From Atlanticothrix silvestris CENA357 (GTDB taxonomy: Bacteria > Cyanobacteriota > Cyanobacteriia > Cyanobacteriales > Nostocaceae), in NCBI RefSeq assembly GCF_016056295.1, contig NZ_JAECZB010000071.1, positions 1 through 42,020 of the forward strand: 42,020 nt of DNA. The letters are read 5' to 3'. The notes beneath the pieces were generated by a model. That model was not told the origin of the DNA. It saw nothing but the letters and a program-made list of their open reading frames with translations, and did not search any database. The position numbers and the translations under genes were made by a program. Below are positions 8,530 through 18,181 of the stretch, piece by piece (within the stretch, counting starts at the first letter, position 1; each line of letters begins with the position of its first letter).

Positions 8530-11481
8530 GTGACGAAAGCTTCTGGCTACAATATGGCTATGTCTCAAACTTCTGCTATAACCCCAACCCGGCCCACATT
8601 CATCTTAGTCGATGGACACTCCCTGGCTTTTCGTTCGTATTTCGCTTTTGCCAAAGGGCGAGATGGCGGACTACGCACCAAGGCTGGGATTCCTACCAGT
8701 GTCTGTTTTGGCTTTCTCAAATGTCTCTTGGAGGTCATGGCGACACAACAGCCACAAGCAATGGCTGTAGCTTTTGATTTGGGCTTGCCAACTTTTCGCC
8801 ACGAAGCCGACGATACCTATAAAGCCGATCGCCCAGGAACACCAGAAGATTTTGTTCCTGACTTAAAAAATCTGCAAGAATTGCTAACTGGCTTTAATCT
8901 ACCAGTCCTCACTGCTCCTGGTTACGAAGCAGATGACGTTTTAGGAACCTTATCCCAAAGAGCAACTGCGGCTGGATATAAAGTGAAAATTCTCACAGGC
9001 GATCGCGATTTATTTCAACTCATTGACCCAGAGAAAGAAATCACTGTTTTAAATTTCAGTCCCGATGCTCTAAAGCGCTCTACAAATAGCATCACTGAAT
9101 TTAGCACAGAACAAGTTAAAGAAAAATTGGGCGTACTACCAACGCAAATTGTTGATTTTAAAGCTCTGTGTGGCGACAAGTCAGATAATATTCCTGGGGT
9201 CAAAGGCATTGGTGAAAAGACAGCAGTGCAGCTACTGAGTACCTACAATTCTCTTGAGCAGATTTATGCGGCGCTAGATGAAATTAAAGGAGCAACTCAT
9301 AAAAAACTAGTTGAAGGTAAAGAAGATGCCGATAGATCTCAATATTTAGCCAGAATAGTTTTAGATGTTCCTTTAGAAATTGATTTAGAAGATTGCAAAC
9401 TTACAGGATTTGATAAAGATGTTCTTACACCAATTTTAGAAAAGTTAGAATTTAATCGTTTTTTAAGCCAAATTAACGAACTCCAGCAACGTTTTGGCGG
9501 CAAAGTTGAAGAAGCACCAAAACTAGAATCAACTGATATAGATCCTGAATTTGAAGATGCAGATCTTTCATTTTTTAGTTTTGCTGAGACACAAGCAGCA
9601 GCGCAACAGCAACCCGCATCGCCAATTCAACCACGTATCATCAACACTGAAGCTAAACTCACCGAATTGGTGAATTTGTTGCAAACATTCACTAATCCCG
9701 AAATACCCGTTGCTTGGGACACTGAAACTAGTGATTTAGAACCACGAGATGCTGAATTAGTAGGAATAGGTTGCTGCTGGGGAACCGAACCCGATGAAGT
9801 TGCATATATTCCCGTTGGTCACAAAACTGGGGAAAATTTAAATAAAGATCTAGTATTAGAAACACTACGTCCGATTCTGGAAAGTGCTGATTATCCCAAA
9901 GCATTCCAAAATGGCAAATTTGACCGTTTAGTTTTCCGCTGTCAAGGCATTAAATTAGCGGGAGTAGTGTTTGATTCTATGCTAGCTAGCTACCTGCTAA
10001 ATCCAGATACTAGCCATAACTTAACTGATTTGGCATTGCGATATTTGGGTTTGTCAACAAAAAGTTATTTAGATTTAGTTCCCAAAGGAAAAACCATTGC
10101 GGATATAGACATTACATCTGTAGCAGATTACTGCGGTATGGATGCCTATTCTACATTTGGATTAATACCTAAATTGCGTGAAGAACTAAAGGAGATTCCC
10201 GCTTTAAATAAGCTTTTAGTGGAAGTAGAACAGCCATTAGAAGCAGTTTTAGCAGAAATGGAATATACAGGTGTTCGCATTAATTCCGCTTATCTGCAAG
10301 AACTATCGCAACAGTTAGAAACAGATTTAGCACGCTTAGAAGAACAAGCTACTAAAATAGCTGGAGAAAAATTTAACTTGGGTTCTCCTAAGCAATTAAG
10401 CCAGATTTTATTTGAAAAATTGGGATTAAGTACCAAATATTCTCGTAAAATCCAGACAGGTTATTCTACAGATGCAGCAACATTAGAAAAGCTCCAAGAA
10501 GTCGATACAACTGGCTTTGTCGATGCTATTATTGAAAACCGCACTTTATCTAAATTAAAGTCTACTTATGTGGATGCTCTACCAGCATTAGTGCATCAAG
10601 ATACACAGCGTATACATACTGACTTTAATCAAGCTGCAACATCAACAGGTAGGTTATCTTCTTCTAATCCAAATTTACAAAATATCCCCATTCGTACAGC
10701 TTTTAGTCGTCAAATTCGCAAGGCATTTTTGCCGGAACCAGGCTGGTTAATGGTGGCTGCTGATTACTCACAAATTGAGTTAAGAATTTTGGCTCATTTA
10801 AGTCAAGAACCAATATTGGTGCAAGCATATCAGCAAAATGAAGATATTCATACAGTAACAGCAAGATTAGTCTTTGAAAAATCAGATATTACATCAGATG
10901 AACGCAGGTTAGCAAAGACCATCAATTTTGGTGTGATTTATGGCATGGGTTCTCTAAGATTTTCACGCTCAACTGGTATAGATAAAGGCATTGCTAACGA
11001 ATTTATCAAGCGATTTAATGAACGCTACCCCCAAATATTTACATATTTAGAGCGAATGAAAAAAGAAGCGATCGCTCAAGGTTATGTAGAAACTATTCTC
11101 GGTCGTCGTCGTTATTTTGAATTTACTACTAATAGTTTACGCAAACTAAAAGGTAGTAATCCCGAAGAAATTGACTTGAGTAAATTGAAAAATTTAGGTG
11201 TTTACGATGCTGGGTTACTACGCTCTGCTGCTAATGCACCCATTCAAGGTTCAAGCGCTGATATTATCAAAATTGCAATGGTGAAATTGCATGAAATTTT
11301 ACAAAAATATCAGGCGCGTTTGTTATTACAAGTTCACGACGAATTGGTGTTTGAAGTTCCTCCCCAAGAGTGGGAAGAATTACAACCCCAAATTAAATCA
11401 GTAATGGAAGATGCGGTGCAATTGAGTGTGCCTTTGTTGGTAGATATACGTGCAGGTGAGAATTGGATGGAGATGAAGTAA
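8530..11481 (+). CDS. polA: DNA polymerase I
   Basis: 983 residues from GTG 8530; ATG codons at 8554 and 8560 are equally plausible starts. Three domains are present. The 5'-nuclease domain (about 20-320) includes YEADDVLGTL and GDKSDNIPGVKGIGEKTA. The 3'-5' exonuclease (about 370-560) keeps DTE at AWDTETSD, the NGKFD motif and YCGMD, so proofreading should be active, unlike in some bacterial Pol I enzymes. The polymerase domain (about 600-983) has motif A DYSQIELRILAHLS, motif B RRLAKTINFGVIYG and motif C QVHDELVFE. The enzyme fills gaps, removes RNA primers and acts in excision repair. An Rpn-type gene follows 18 bases downstream. Confidence 0.98.
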   Translation: MTKASGYNMAMSQTSAITPTRPTFILVDGHSLAFRSYFAFAKGRDGGLRTKAGIPTSVCFGFLKCLLEVMATQQPQAMAVAFDLGLPTFRHEADDTYKADRPGTPEDFVPDLKNLQELLTGFNLPVLTAPGYEADDVLGTLSQRATAAGYKVKILTGDRDLFQLIDPEKEITVLNFSPDALKRSTNSITEFSTEQVKEKLGVLPTQIVDFKALCGDKSDNIPGVKGIGEKTAVQLLSTYNSLEQIYAALDEIKGATHKKLVEGKEDADRSQYLARIVLDVPLEIDLEDCKLTGFDKDVLTPILEKLEFNRFLSQINELQQRFGGKVEEAPKLESTDIDPEFEDADLSFFSFAETQAAAQQQPASPIQPRIINTEAKLTELVNLLQTFTNPEIPVAWDTETSDLEPRDAELVGIGCCWGTEPDEVAYIPVGHKTGENLNKDLVLETLRPILESADYPKAFQNGKFDRLVFRCQGIKLAGVVFDSMLASYLLNPDTSHNLTDLALRYLGLSTKSYLDLVPKGKTIADIDITSVADYCGMDAYSTFGLIPKLREELKEIPALNKLLVEVEQPLEAVLAEMEYTGVRINSAYLQELSQQLETDLARLEEQATKIAGEKFNLGSPKQLSQILFEKLGLSTKYSRKIQTGYSTDAATLEKLQEVDTTGFVDAIIENRTLSKLKSTYVDALPALVHQDTQRIHTDFNQAATSTGRLSSSNPNLQNIPIRTAFSRQIRKAFLPEPGWLMVAADYSQIELRILAHLSQEPILVQAYQQNEDIHTVTARLVFEKSDITSDERRLAKTINFGVIYGMGSLRFSRSTGIDKGIANEFIKRFNERYPQIFTYLERMKKEAIAQGYVETILGRRRYFEFTTNSLRKLKGSNPEEIDLSKLKNLGVYDAGLLRSAANAPIQGSSADIIKIAMVKLHEILQKYQARLLLQVHDELVFEVPPQEWEELQPQIKSVMEDAVQLSVPLLVDIRAGENWMEMK

Positions 11482-11499
11482 GTTGAATTTGGCTATTGC

Positions 11500-12447
11500 A
11501 TGATTGACCACGATCGCTTGTTTAAAGAACTCTTCACTACCTTTTTTGTGGAGTTTCTAGAGTTATTTTTACCAGAGGTACTAGCATATCTGGAAAATGA
11601 TTCCATAGAGTTTATAGACAAAGAAGTTTTTACCGATATTACCGCTGGGGAACGTTACGAAGCTGATTTAATTGTTAAAGTCAAATTTCGCGCTCAAGAG
11701 TCTTATTTTTTAATTCACGTCGAAAATCAGTCTTATAAGCAACCAAGTTTTGACAAGCGGATGTTTCGTTATTTTGCCCGTTTGTATGAAAAATTCGACT
11801 TACCTGTATATCCAGTGGTCATATTTTCTTATGACTCTCCCAAAATGCTAGAACCAAATGTACATCAAATAGCATTTCCCAACAAAGTTATTTTACAGTT
11901 TAACTATGAAGTCATTCAGTTAAATCGTCTGAATTGGCGAGATTTTTTGCGTCAACAAAATCCGGTAGCGACTGCATTGATGGCCAAAATGAACATTGCA
12001 TCAACAGAACGCCGCCAAGTAAAGTTTGAATGTTTGCGTCTATTAGCAACATCACAATTAGATCCAGCGCGAATGCGGTTGATTTCTGGTTTTATTGATA
12101 CCTATTTACGCCTGAATGCGGAAGAACAAAAGCTGTTGCAAGCTGATATTGCTAGCATGGAATCAAGAGAACAAGAGGTGGTTATGCAAATAGTTACAAG
12201 TTGGATGGAAGAAGGAATTGAGAAAGGTATTGAGCAGGGTATTGAGCAAGGAAAACAGCAAGCAACAAAATCATTAGTAATGCGCCTACTTCCTCGAAGA
12301 GTCGATACAATTACCCCTGAGTTAGAAGAACGTGTTCAGCAGTTGTCGCTAATTCAGTTAGAAGATTTGGCTGTGGCGCTGCTAGATTTCTCCTCGGTGG
12401 CTGATTTAGAAGTTTGGTTACAGCAGGTTACAGAAACCTCCAATTAA
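11500..12447 (+). CDS. Rpn/PD-(D/E)XK family nuclease-like protein with DUF4351 tail
   Basis: 315 residues. The N-terminal part (about 1-200) is typical of the Rpn/YhgA-like group often annotated as putative transposase or recombination-promoting nuclease. It starts DHDRLFKELFTTF and has PD-(D/E)XK-like residues Asp56 in EADLIV and Glu75-x-Gln77 in HVENQS. Near residues 229-240 is the repeated KGIEQGIEQG segment that often links to the C-terminal DUF4351 domain (about 250-310). Such genes are abundant and mobile-looking in cyanobacteria, with poorly known roles. It starts 18 bases after polA in the same direction, so read-through co-transcription is possible, although a functional link is not shown. 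Confidence 0.88.
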   Translation: MIDHDRLFKELFTTFFVEFLELFLPEVLAYLENDSIEFIDKEVFTDITAGERYEADLIVKVKFRAQESYFLIHVENQSYKQPSFDKRMFRYFARLYEKFDLPVYPVVIFSYDSPKMLEPNVHQIAFPNKVILQFNYEVIQLNRLNWRDFLRQQNPVATALMAKMNIASTERRQVKFECLRLLATSQLDPARMRLISGFIDTYLRLNAEEQKLLQADIASMESREQEVVMQIVTSWMEEGIEKGIEQGIEQGKQQATKSLVMRLLPRRVDTITPELEERVQQLSLIQLEDLAVALLDFSSVADLEVWLQQVTETSN

Positions 12448-12502
12448 CGATCGCAAAAGCAACTACAAAAGTACGTTTCTTTGCTCTGAAATTTACCCTT
12501 GC

Positions 12503-14002
12503 TTACTTAAATCGGCAGAATTTGCGATCGCTATCATTCTGTGGATATTGCCAAGAATAAGCAAAATGGCTCACTCCCTTCAGTTGGGGAGCAAATTTAC
12601 GTAGTGCCTGCATTTGTGCTTCCAAGGATGGACGATTACTAACAGAACCACCCCATTTACCAGCCAAAGCAGGAATTACCTGGGTATTTGATGGTGCTAT
12701 GCTTAAAACCCTTTGCACTTGTTCTGCAATACAACTCGCCTTACTGCAAGTTGCATAAGCCATAGGATGCCACTCCAAAGAAGTAGGGAACCTATCCCAA
12801 GGTTGCAAGCGCGAATCATAGCCCTGTCCTACTGTTTGATTGCCATCAGGAAAAAACACTACTCCAGATGGAATACCTACCTGTTTAGCTGGGTAACTTG
12901 CTAAAGCTACAAAATCTACAATACCTTGCATGGCGTGGGCAACTGCCAGTAACCACAACTCCGATTGCAGAAGTGGTTGTCTGGCGGTAGGAGAAAGAAT
13001 TGATTTTTGCTGCGGTGGTGGAATACGACCTTGCCACATTGGTTCACCTTCTTGGGGATAAAGTCTATCAACTTCACCAATATCCCCTGCGGTTACATAT
13101 CCCTTACTTAAAAAACGCCGAATTAACTCCAATCCTTTGTAATTTTGGGCTCGGTTAAATAAAGCTTCTTGGGTAGCCTGACTAAAAAGCCATAAATCTG
13201 AAACTTTGGTGGCTATAGAATTACTTCCTGCTTGCCTGGGATAACGCACATAGTCAAATAGCAAACCATCCGGGCGACGGCGTAGTACTTCTTGTACCAT
13301 CTGGAAGTAGTCGCGTTTTGCTTGGGGGTTATAAGGGTCAACAAAAACTTGAGAGCCATTATCTACTACATATAAGCTTGTTTGACCTTTACCGTTACGA
13401 GCGATCGCTCCTTCTCTATCTTTGCGCTGAGCGTAGGTATAGCCAAAATTTGTGGTAAACATCCAGGAGTAAACTTTTAAACCACGTTGCCGTCCTTTTT
13501 GAATCGCTGTGGCAAGTAAATCAACATTTTCTGAGCCTGGAGTGCGAATTACCGAAGGCCAAACCGTAGGATTAGCTGCTGCGGGTAATAGTACCTGCCC
13601 ATCATAAAATACTTCTAAATAAACTTGGTTATAGCCACGGTTAACAATCCGATCCATAATGTAATCGAGTGTCCCCGGACGGATATCACAGGGATACAAG
13701 CGTAACCAAACGGCTTGAGTTTGGGGCCAAGTACGACTACGGCAAGTCTGTAATTGTTGGGCGTGTTGTTGCAACAACTGCTGGTAGCGGCTTTGAGCAT
13801 CTTGATTGCCTTTAAAAGCTGACAAACGTAAGTTTTCTTTAGCTTTTACTGCCGCTGTTGATAATTGGCAATACTCTGTTACTTGCGCCTGTGCTGGCTG
13901 ATTTCCAAAATTAGGAATCAAGAAACTACTACTGAAAATGGCAGCGAACAGGCGTAGCCAAAATAATCTTGATTTTACAAGGTTTAAACGACGGTTAGAC
14001 AT
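12503..14002 (-). CDS. Family-10-like glycosyl hydrolase (exported)
   Basis: 499 residues. The N-terminus has a basic start, a hydrophobic segment (about 12-30) and a cleavage-like AQA at about 38, so it is secreted to the periplasm or outside. The catalytic region (about 95-400) matches the GHL10/DUF187 type of TIM-barrel hydrolase. It begins AVWLRLYPCDIRPG and includes YNQVYLEVFYDGQVLLP, GLKVYSWMFTTNFGY and RRRPDGLLFDYVRYPR, a conserved block of the family. Substrate is unknown; cell-wall or exopolysaccharide glycans are usual guesses. It converges on the Rpn gene with 55 bases between them. Confidence 0.9.
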   Translation of the reverse strand: MSNRRLNLVKSRLFWLRLFAAIFSSSFLIPNFGNQPAQAQVTEYCQLSTAAVKAKENLRLSAFKGNQDAQSRYQQLLQQHAQQLQTCRSRTWPQTQAVWLRLYPCDIRPGTLDYIMDRIVNRGYNQVYLEVFYDGQVLLPAAANPTVWPSVIRTPGSENVDLLATAIQKGRQRGLKVYSWMFTTNFGYTYAQRKDREGAIARNGKGQTSLYVVDNGSQVFVDPYNPQAKRDYFQMVQEVLRRRPDGLLFDYVRYPRQAGSNSIATKVSDLWLFSQATQEALFNRAQNYKGLELIRRFLSKGYVTAGDIGEVDRLYPQEGEPMWQGRIPPPQQKSILSPTARQPLLQSELWLLAVAHAMQGIVDFVALASYPAKQVGIPSGVVFFPDGNQTVGQGYDSRLQPWDRFPTSLEWHPMAYATCSKASCIAEQVQRVLSIAPSNTQVIPALAGKWGGSVSNRPSLEAQMQALRKFAPQLKGVSHFAYSWQYPQNDSDRKFCRFK

Positions 14003-14337
14003 ACCCTATAAATAAAAGGACAAATCATCAACCCCAATCCTGAGACTGAGAATGACATGTATCAAAAGCTGTATTTCAGAAATAAGGGTTTGAAGCTTAC
14101 TTTTTTGAGACTCCCAAATACCTATTTCTGTTGCGTGAATTGTGATGCAATTAAGTTAAGTTTCGAGAAATACTCACAATAAGGAGTATTGTTGACTTTT
14201 TGCCAATTACAATAACAAAAAATTTATATAGTGATTTTACTAGCCCTAGCCCCTAGCCCATTTTTTCCAACAGAGTAGTCAAGAGCCTAAAATTATAACT
14301 CTTGACTGATAACTCTGAAATATCAAGTATTGGGTGG
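14003..14337. other. Intergenic region with CTAGCCC heptamers
   Basis: 335 bases. It contains a short run of the CTAGCCC heptamer near 14240-14260, a known class of short tandem repeat in Nostoc-like genomes; its reverse complement, GGGCTAG, recurs near 21136. No gene supported. Confidence 0.45.
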
Positions 14338-14736
14338 TTAAGCACCACGCTTGAGTGCCGCTTCTACCTGTTGTAATTCCTGCTCTAGACGATTCTTGAG
14401 TTTTTGTGGGATGGGTCGATTTGGGTAAGAGCTGTAATGTCCGGCTAGGGAATTGAGGGCTGTTCGCATGGTTGTAAAGGAACTAAGACCGGAGACAGAG
14501 TTAGTCCGTTGGTAGCGAGCTGAGAAGTCATTAATTTTTTGACGTACTTCTGTTTGAACTTCTGCTTTGTTTGGTGAATCTTCTGATATATCTAGGGCTT
14601 GTTTCATGATGTTAACTACAGCCAAAGTGTCCTGGCGATAATCTCCAGTCAAACTATCTGGACTGCCATTACAACCCATTAAGCCGATGGTTAGAACCAA
14701 AACCAGGGCAAGCAGACGCGACCAATAGCTTTTCAT
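14338..14736 (-). CDS. psb27: Photosystem II assembly lipoprotein Psb27
   Basis: 132 residues from the ATG at 14736; ATG 14742 is an alternative, and the longer frame begins with a TTG. Psb27 binds the lumenal side of CP43 in photosystem II assembly and repair intermediates and keeps the oxygen-evolving cluster from loading too early. The signal ends in G-L-M-G-C with Cys22 as the lipid site. The mature part has the four-helix pattern of the family: TGDYRQDTLAVVNIMKQAL, then KINDFSARYQR, then FTTMRTALNSLAGHYSSYPNRP and a final KNRLEQELQQVEAAL helix. The gene is monocistronic in appearance. Call is secure. Confidence 0.95.
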   Translation of the reverse strand: MKSYWSRLLALVLVLTIGLMGCNGSPDSLTGDYRQDTLAVVNIMKQALDISEDSPNKAEVQTEVRQKINDFSARYQRTNSVSGLSSFTTMRTALNSLAGHYSSYPNRPIPQKLKNRLEQELQQVEAALKRGA

Positions 14737-14853
14737 ATTCATTATTTGAAGCAATACGTAAATCAACGTCCATCCTATCCTGGAATGGTATCTTGGGGAT
14801 CAATAGGAAGGATGAAGTATTAAGTATGAAGTCAACAGAAAAATTTTCATACT

Positions 14854-15987
14854 TCAGATTTTTTGATAAAGCGTATCTCTTTGTTGGTAAGGTCGTTCTA
14901 AAGAAGCGATCGCTGTTTGCAGGGTTTCTACTTCCATACAAGTACCACCAACAGCACCTGCCATTTTGGTGATGTGTTCTTCCATCAATGTGCCACCGAG
15001 ATCGTTACAACCCCAAGTTAAAGCTTCCGTCGCTCCAGCTAGCCCCAACTTTACCCAACTCGGCTGATGGTTGGGAATCAAATTTCCTAAAAAAATTCGG
15101 GCTACAGCCCCTAATAACAGCGCGTCGGACAAAACTGGTTGATCGCGTCCGACTTTACGGCGTAAAGATTTAGGCGCTTCTTGCCCCACAAATGGTAATA
15201 AAATAAACTCAGTAATATGAGCCGGATATTTCTGATTGATAGCAATTTGTTGGAGCGATCGCAATTTTTCTAAATGCCCAATTTGTTGTTCTGGGGTTTC
15301 AATATGCCCTGAAAGCATTGTACTAGTGGTATGTAAACCTAATTTGTGAGCTGTACTGACAATCTCTAGCCAAGTAGCTGTGTCAATCTTCTCTGGACAG
15401 AGTACTTGTCGTACTTGATCATCCAATACCTCAGCCGCTGTTCCTGGCATTGAATTAACACCAGCATCTCGTAAAGCAGTGATCACATCTGCATACTCAA
15501 GCCCGTCAATTCTGGCGATAAATTGAACTTCTTGGGGAGAGAAAGCGTGCAAATGTATCTGGGGAAATTCCTGCTTAATGGTTTCTACCAATTTCAGGTA
15601 ATAAAGCAAAGATTTACCATTAATCTGCGCCTGTGGATTTAATCCTCCTTGCATACAGATCTCAGTTGCACCACGCTGCACCGCATCTTGGGATTTTTCT
15701 AAAATTTGTGTCCAATCTAACCAGTAAGCGCCAGCGTCACCATCATCCCGACGAAATGCACAAAAACTACAATGTTGCTCACAAATATTAGTAAAGTTAA
15801 TATTACGGTTAATAATATAAGTGACAGTATCACCTGCTTGAGCTTTGCGGAGTTTGTCAGCTGTCACACGAATCGCAGCGATCGCCTCTGGCTCAGTTTG
15901 TTTTAACAATACCACTCCCTCAGCGGCAGATAAGTCATACCCCATAAGGGCACGGTCAAGAATATGATTAACAGTTATGGTAGGCAC
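14854..15987 (-). CDS. cofH: FO synthase subunit 2, radical SAM CofH
   Basis: 377 residues. With CofG, CofH makes 7,8-didemethyl-8-hydroxy-5-deazariboflavin (FO) from tyrosine and a ribityl-uracil. In cyanobacteria FO serves mainly as the antenna of some DNA photolyases. The radical SAM cluster motif CxxxCxxC is at Cys69, Cys73 and Cys76 ([12 protein letters not shown]). ICMQGGLNP (about 111-119) and [15 protein letters not shown] are typical of the CofH branch rather than CofG. No cofG lies in this window, so the partner must be elsewhere. The gene lies next to psb27 in the same direction with a 117-base gap, which does not suggest a functional operon. Confidence 0.93.
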   Translation of the reverse strand: MPTITVNHILDRALMGYDLSAAEGVVLLKQTEPEAIAAIRVTADKLRKAQAGDTVTYIINRNINFTNICEQHCSFCAFRRDDGDAGAYWLDWTQILEKSQDAVQRGATEICMQGGLNPQAQINGKSLLYYLKLVETIKQEFPQIHLHAFSPQEVQFIARIDGLEYADVITALRDAGVNSMPGTAAEVLDDQVRQVLCPEKIDTATWLEIVSTAHKLGLHTTSTMLSGHIETPEQQIGHLEKLRSLQQIAINQKYPAHITEFILLPFVGQEAPKSLRRKVGRDQPVLSDALLLGAVARIFLGNLIPNHQPSWVKLGLAGATEALTWGCNDLGGTLMEEHITKMAGAVGGTCMEVETLQTAIASLERPYQQRDTLYQKI

Positions 15988-16288
15988 AGTTTCTCAGATG
16001 CGAAAGATATATCTCAATTTTTGCATTGAATTAAGGCAGTAGGCAGGAGCCATGAGTAGCCCTTTTAAGGTGAGTAAAAATGTTAATTAATAAATAGCTC
16101 TTTACTCTTTGCCACGGACACTTTGCTCAAGTCGAGAGACCCGCCCACGCAAGTGTCCTCCTTTGCGTCTCTGTGGTTAAATAAATTACTTTTAAACCGC
16201 AGAGCCGCAGAGATATCAGAGAGAAAAGAACAGCTTTTTATAGTCACCTTGAAAGGGCTAGAGGTATGAGGTAGGAGTTGCTAAAATG
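15988..16288. repeat. Intergenic region with TCTCTG-type interspersed repeat
   Basis: 301 bases. The part at about 16155-16215 contains CTTTGCGTCTCTGTGGTTA and, partly inverted, AACCGCAGAGCCGCAGAG, giving weak symmetry. A related CTCTGCGTCTCTGCGCCTC sequence recurs between the devB- and devC-like genes at about 39245. This is a common dispersed repeat, not coding. Confidence 0.5.
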
Positions 16289-17335
16289 TCATTTCAAGGC
16301 TTGATTCAAAACATCACGATGTATCAAAGCGCGATCTACTAAAGACTGAATTTGTTCAGATGATAACGGATCACCATTAGCATAATGCTCCATCCAAGTT
16401 AGACTAATCAAATTGGGATCATCAGGTAAACTCGCCAAATCCCACCCAGGCATTGCCAAATCTTCCATGAGACGATTTACTTTGGGATCGTAACTCAAAG
16501 CAAAGCAGCGACAGCCTTCCGCAGCCGCCATAATCAAACTGTGCAGGCGCATCCCAACTGCCATTTCAACACCTTTAAACACACCTTTTAAAAGCTGCGG
16601 ATCTGACAAAGATAAAATCTGACTGACATCTTTAAGATGTGGATAAATAGCTTCAGCAATACTTAAATCTTCACTTTTCTGAAATGGCAGCAATAAAATA
16701 AAAGCTTGTGTAGCTTTTTGAAAATTAACTAAGGCGCGAGTTAGGTTTGCTAAACGTGGTTGCGTCAATTGGGGATGCGATCGCAATGTTACAGCCACTC
16801 TCGGAGCAGGTAAATCCCAAAACCCTGGTACTGGTTTACTCTCCAACGCCCAAACCGGGTCAGGTGCTAGGGTATAGGGAATTTGCCAATCAGCTAATAA
16901 ACCAGCGCTGGCGCGATCGCGGACACTAACTTTGGTACAATTACTAAATGTTTGTCGTGCCAAAACGCGAGTTTGCGATCGCACTAAAGGGCCAATACCT
17001 TGCGCCCAAGCCACAGTTTTTAAACCCATTGTCTGAGCTAATGCCATCAAACCCCCATAATAAAATGGGCTAATCGTACTAGTAACATCTTGAATTAAAC
17101 TCCCACCGCCCCAAATCAAAGCATTACAAGAACGTAAAGCTTGCAACACAGCTAAGGGAGCCATCCGATTATAGGTTTCCACACCATAGCGATCGCGGGT
17201 TTCTTCTGGATTGCCAGAAAGCACCACAGGCGTTACATGAGATGGTAGCATTTGCAAAAGCGTCGCCAACAAAGCTTCGTCACCACCATTACCTTTACCG
17301 TAATACCCAGACAATAACGCCCGCATCTTCCCCAT
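16289..17335 (-). CDS. csaB: Polysaccharide pyruvyl transferase CsaB
   Basis: 348 residues, normal for CsaB-type enzymes that add pyruvate ketals from phosphoenolpyruvate to surface polysaccharides. In other bacteria this modification anchors SLH-domain proteins to the wall. The N-terminus GYYGKGNGGDEALLATLL and the blocks ALIWGGGSLIQDVTS, AWAQGIGPLVRS and GMRLHSLIMAAAEG (about 262-275) are family hallmarks. SLH-containing porins such as the one at 25937 are common in cyanobacteria, so a role in peptidoglycan-linked polymer pyruvylation is reasonable but inferred. Start is the ATG at 17335. Confidence 0.93.
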   Translation of the reverse strand: MGKMRALLSGYYGKGNGGDEALLATLLQMLPSHVTPVVLSGNPEETRDRYGVETYNRMAPLAVLQALRSCNALIWGGGSLIQDVTSTISPFYYGGLMALAQTMGLKTVAWAQGIGPLVRSQTRVLARQTFSNCTKVSVRDRASAGLLADWQIPYTLAPDPVWALESKPVPGFWDLPAPRVAVTLRSHPQLTQPRLANLTRALVNFQKATQAFILLLPFQKSEDLSIAEAIYPHLKDVSQILSLSDPQLLKGVFKGVEMAVGMRLHSLIMAAAEGCRCFALSYDPKVNRLMEDLAMPGWDLASLPDDPNLISLTWMEHYANGDPLSSEQIQSLVDRALIHRDVLNQALK

Positions 17336-17472
17336 TTTGGATTTTAAATTATTAACTTTTCTCTATATAGTTAATGAGATATCCGCCATCCTAGCAACAA
17401 AAGATGAATTTTCTTGTGGAAAGATAGGGAAACGCCTGACAACTAACAACTGACAACTAACAACTGACAAAT

Positions 17473-17820
17473 ATGCACGCCCTTTCGATTCCCACCTGGA
17501 TTATTCATGTTTCTAGCGTTATTGAGTGGATTGCCGCTATTTGGTTAATCTGGACTTACGGCGAACTTACTAATAACCGTGCTTGGTGGGGATTATCCCT
17601 TGCCATGTTACCAGCTTTGGTCAGCGCTATGTGTGCCTGCACTTGGCATTATTTCGATAATGCCGAATCTTTAGAATGGCTGGTAACGCTTCAAGCTACC
17701 ATGACTTTAGTTGGTAATTTTACGCTTTGGGCGGCGGCGTTTTTGATCTGGCGTTCTACTAAGTCTTTTAATGCTGTAAATAACACTGTTGAGCCAAAAC
17801 CTATTAAATCAGAGCAATGA
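17473..17820 (+). CDS. DUF2499 membrane protein
   Basis: 115 residues with three probable membrane segments (about 8-27, 36-58 and 70-92). It begins MHALSIPTWIIHVSSVIEWIAA, the usual start of DUF2499, a family conserved in cyanobacteria and plant plastids. Its function is unknown to me. The stop overlaps the start of the next gene by four bases (ATGA), so the two are translationally coupled. The pairing with DUF3593 points to a shared complex, probably in the thylakoid or plasma membrane; that is inference. Confidence 0.92.
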   Translation: MHALSIPTWIIHVSSVIEWIAAIWLIWTYGELTNNRAWWGLSLAMLPALVSAMCACTWHYFDNAESLEWLVTLQATMTLVGNFTLWAAAFLIWRSTKSFNAVNNTVEPKPIKSEQ

Positions 17821-18122
17821 TTTCTAAAGAAACCCTATTTGCCCTTTCCCTATTTCCCTATTTGGGTTTCTTGTGGTTTCTCAGCCGCAGTCCGCAAATG
17901 CCACGTTTGGCGCTCTATGGATTTTACGGCACTTTGGTATTTGTTGGCATCACCATCCCAGCGGGAATTTATGCCCAAGTACATTATGGCGAGTCTTTAG
18001 CAAATATAGATTGGCTCCACGGCAGTGCAGAAGTTTTTTTAACGCTTGCTAACATTTTGGTTGTATTGGGTTTCCGCCAAGCTATAAAGCAAATAAAGGG
18101 AACAGGGAACAGAGAAAATTAA
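17817..18122 (+). CDS. DUF3593 membrane protein
   Basis: 101 residues with three probable membrane segments (about 7-24, 31-53 and 71-90). It starts within the stop of the DUF2499 gene (ATGA overlap), a tight coupling. LFPYLGFLWFLSRSPQMPRLALYGF is typical of DUF3593, also conserved in cyanobacteria and plastids, with no function known to me. hisA follows 59 bases later and could share the transcript. Confidence 0.92.
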   Translation: MISKETLFALSLFPYLGFLWFLSRSPQMPRLALYGFYGTLVFVGITIPAGIYAQVHYGESLANIDWLHGSAEVFLTLANILVVLGFRQAIKQIKGTGNREN

Positions 18123-18181
18123 CTAGTCCACCCACGTTCATATAAAGATTTTGAACGCATTCAGATGAGAGGGAGAAAAAA

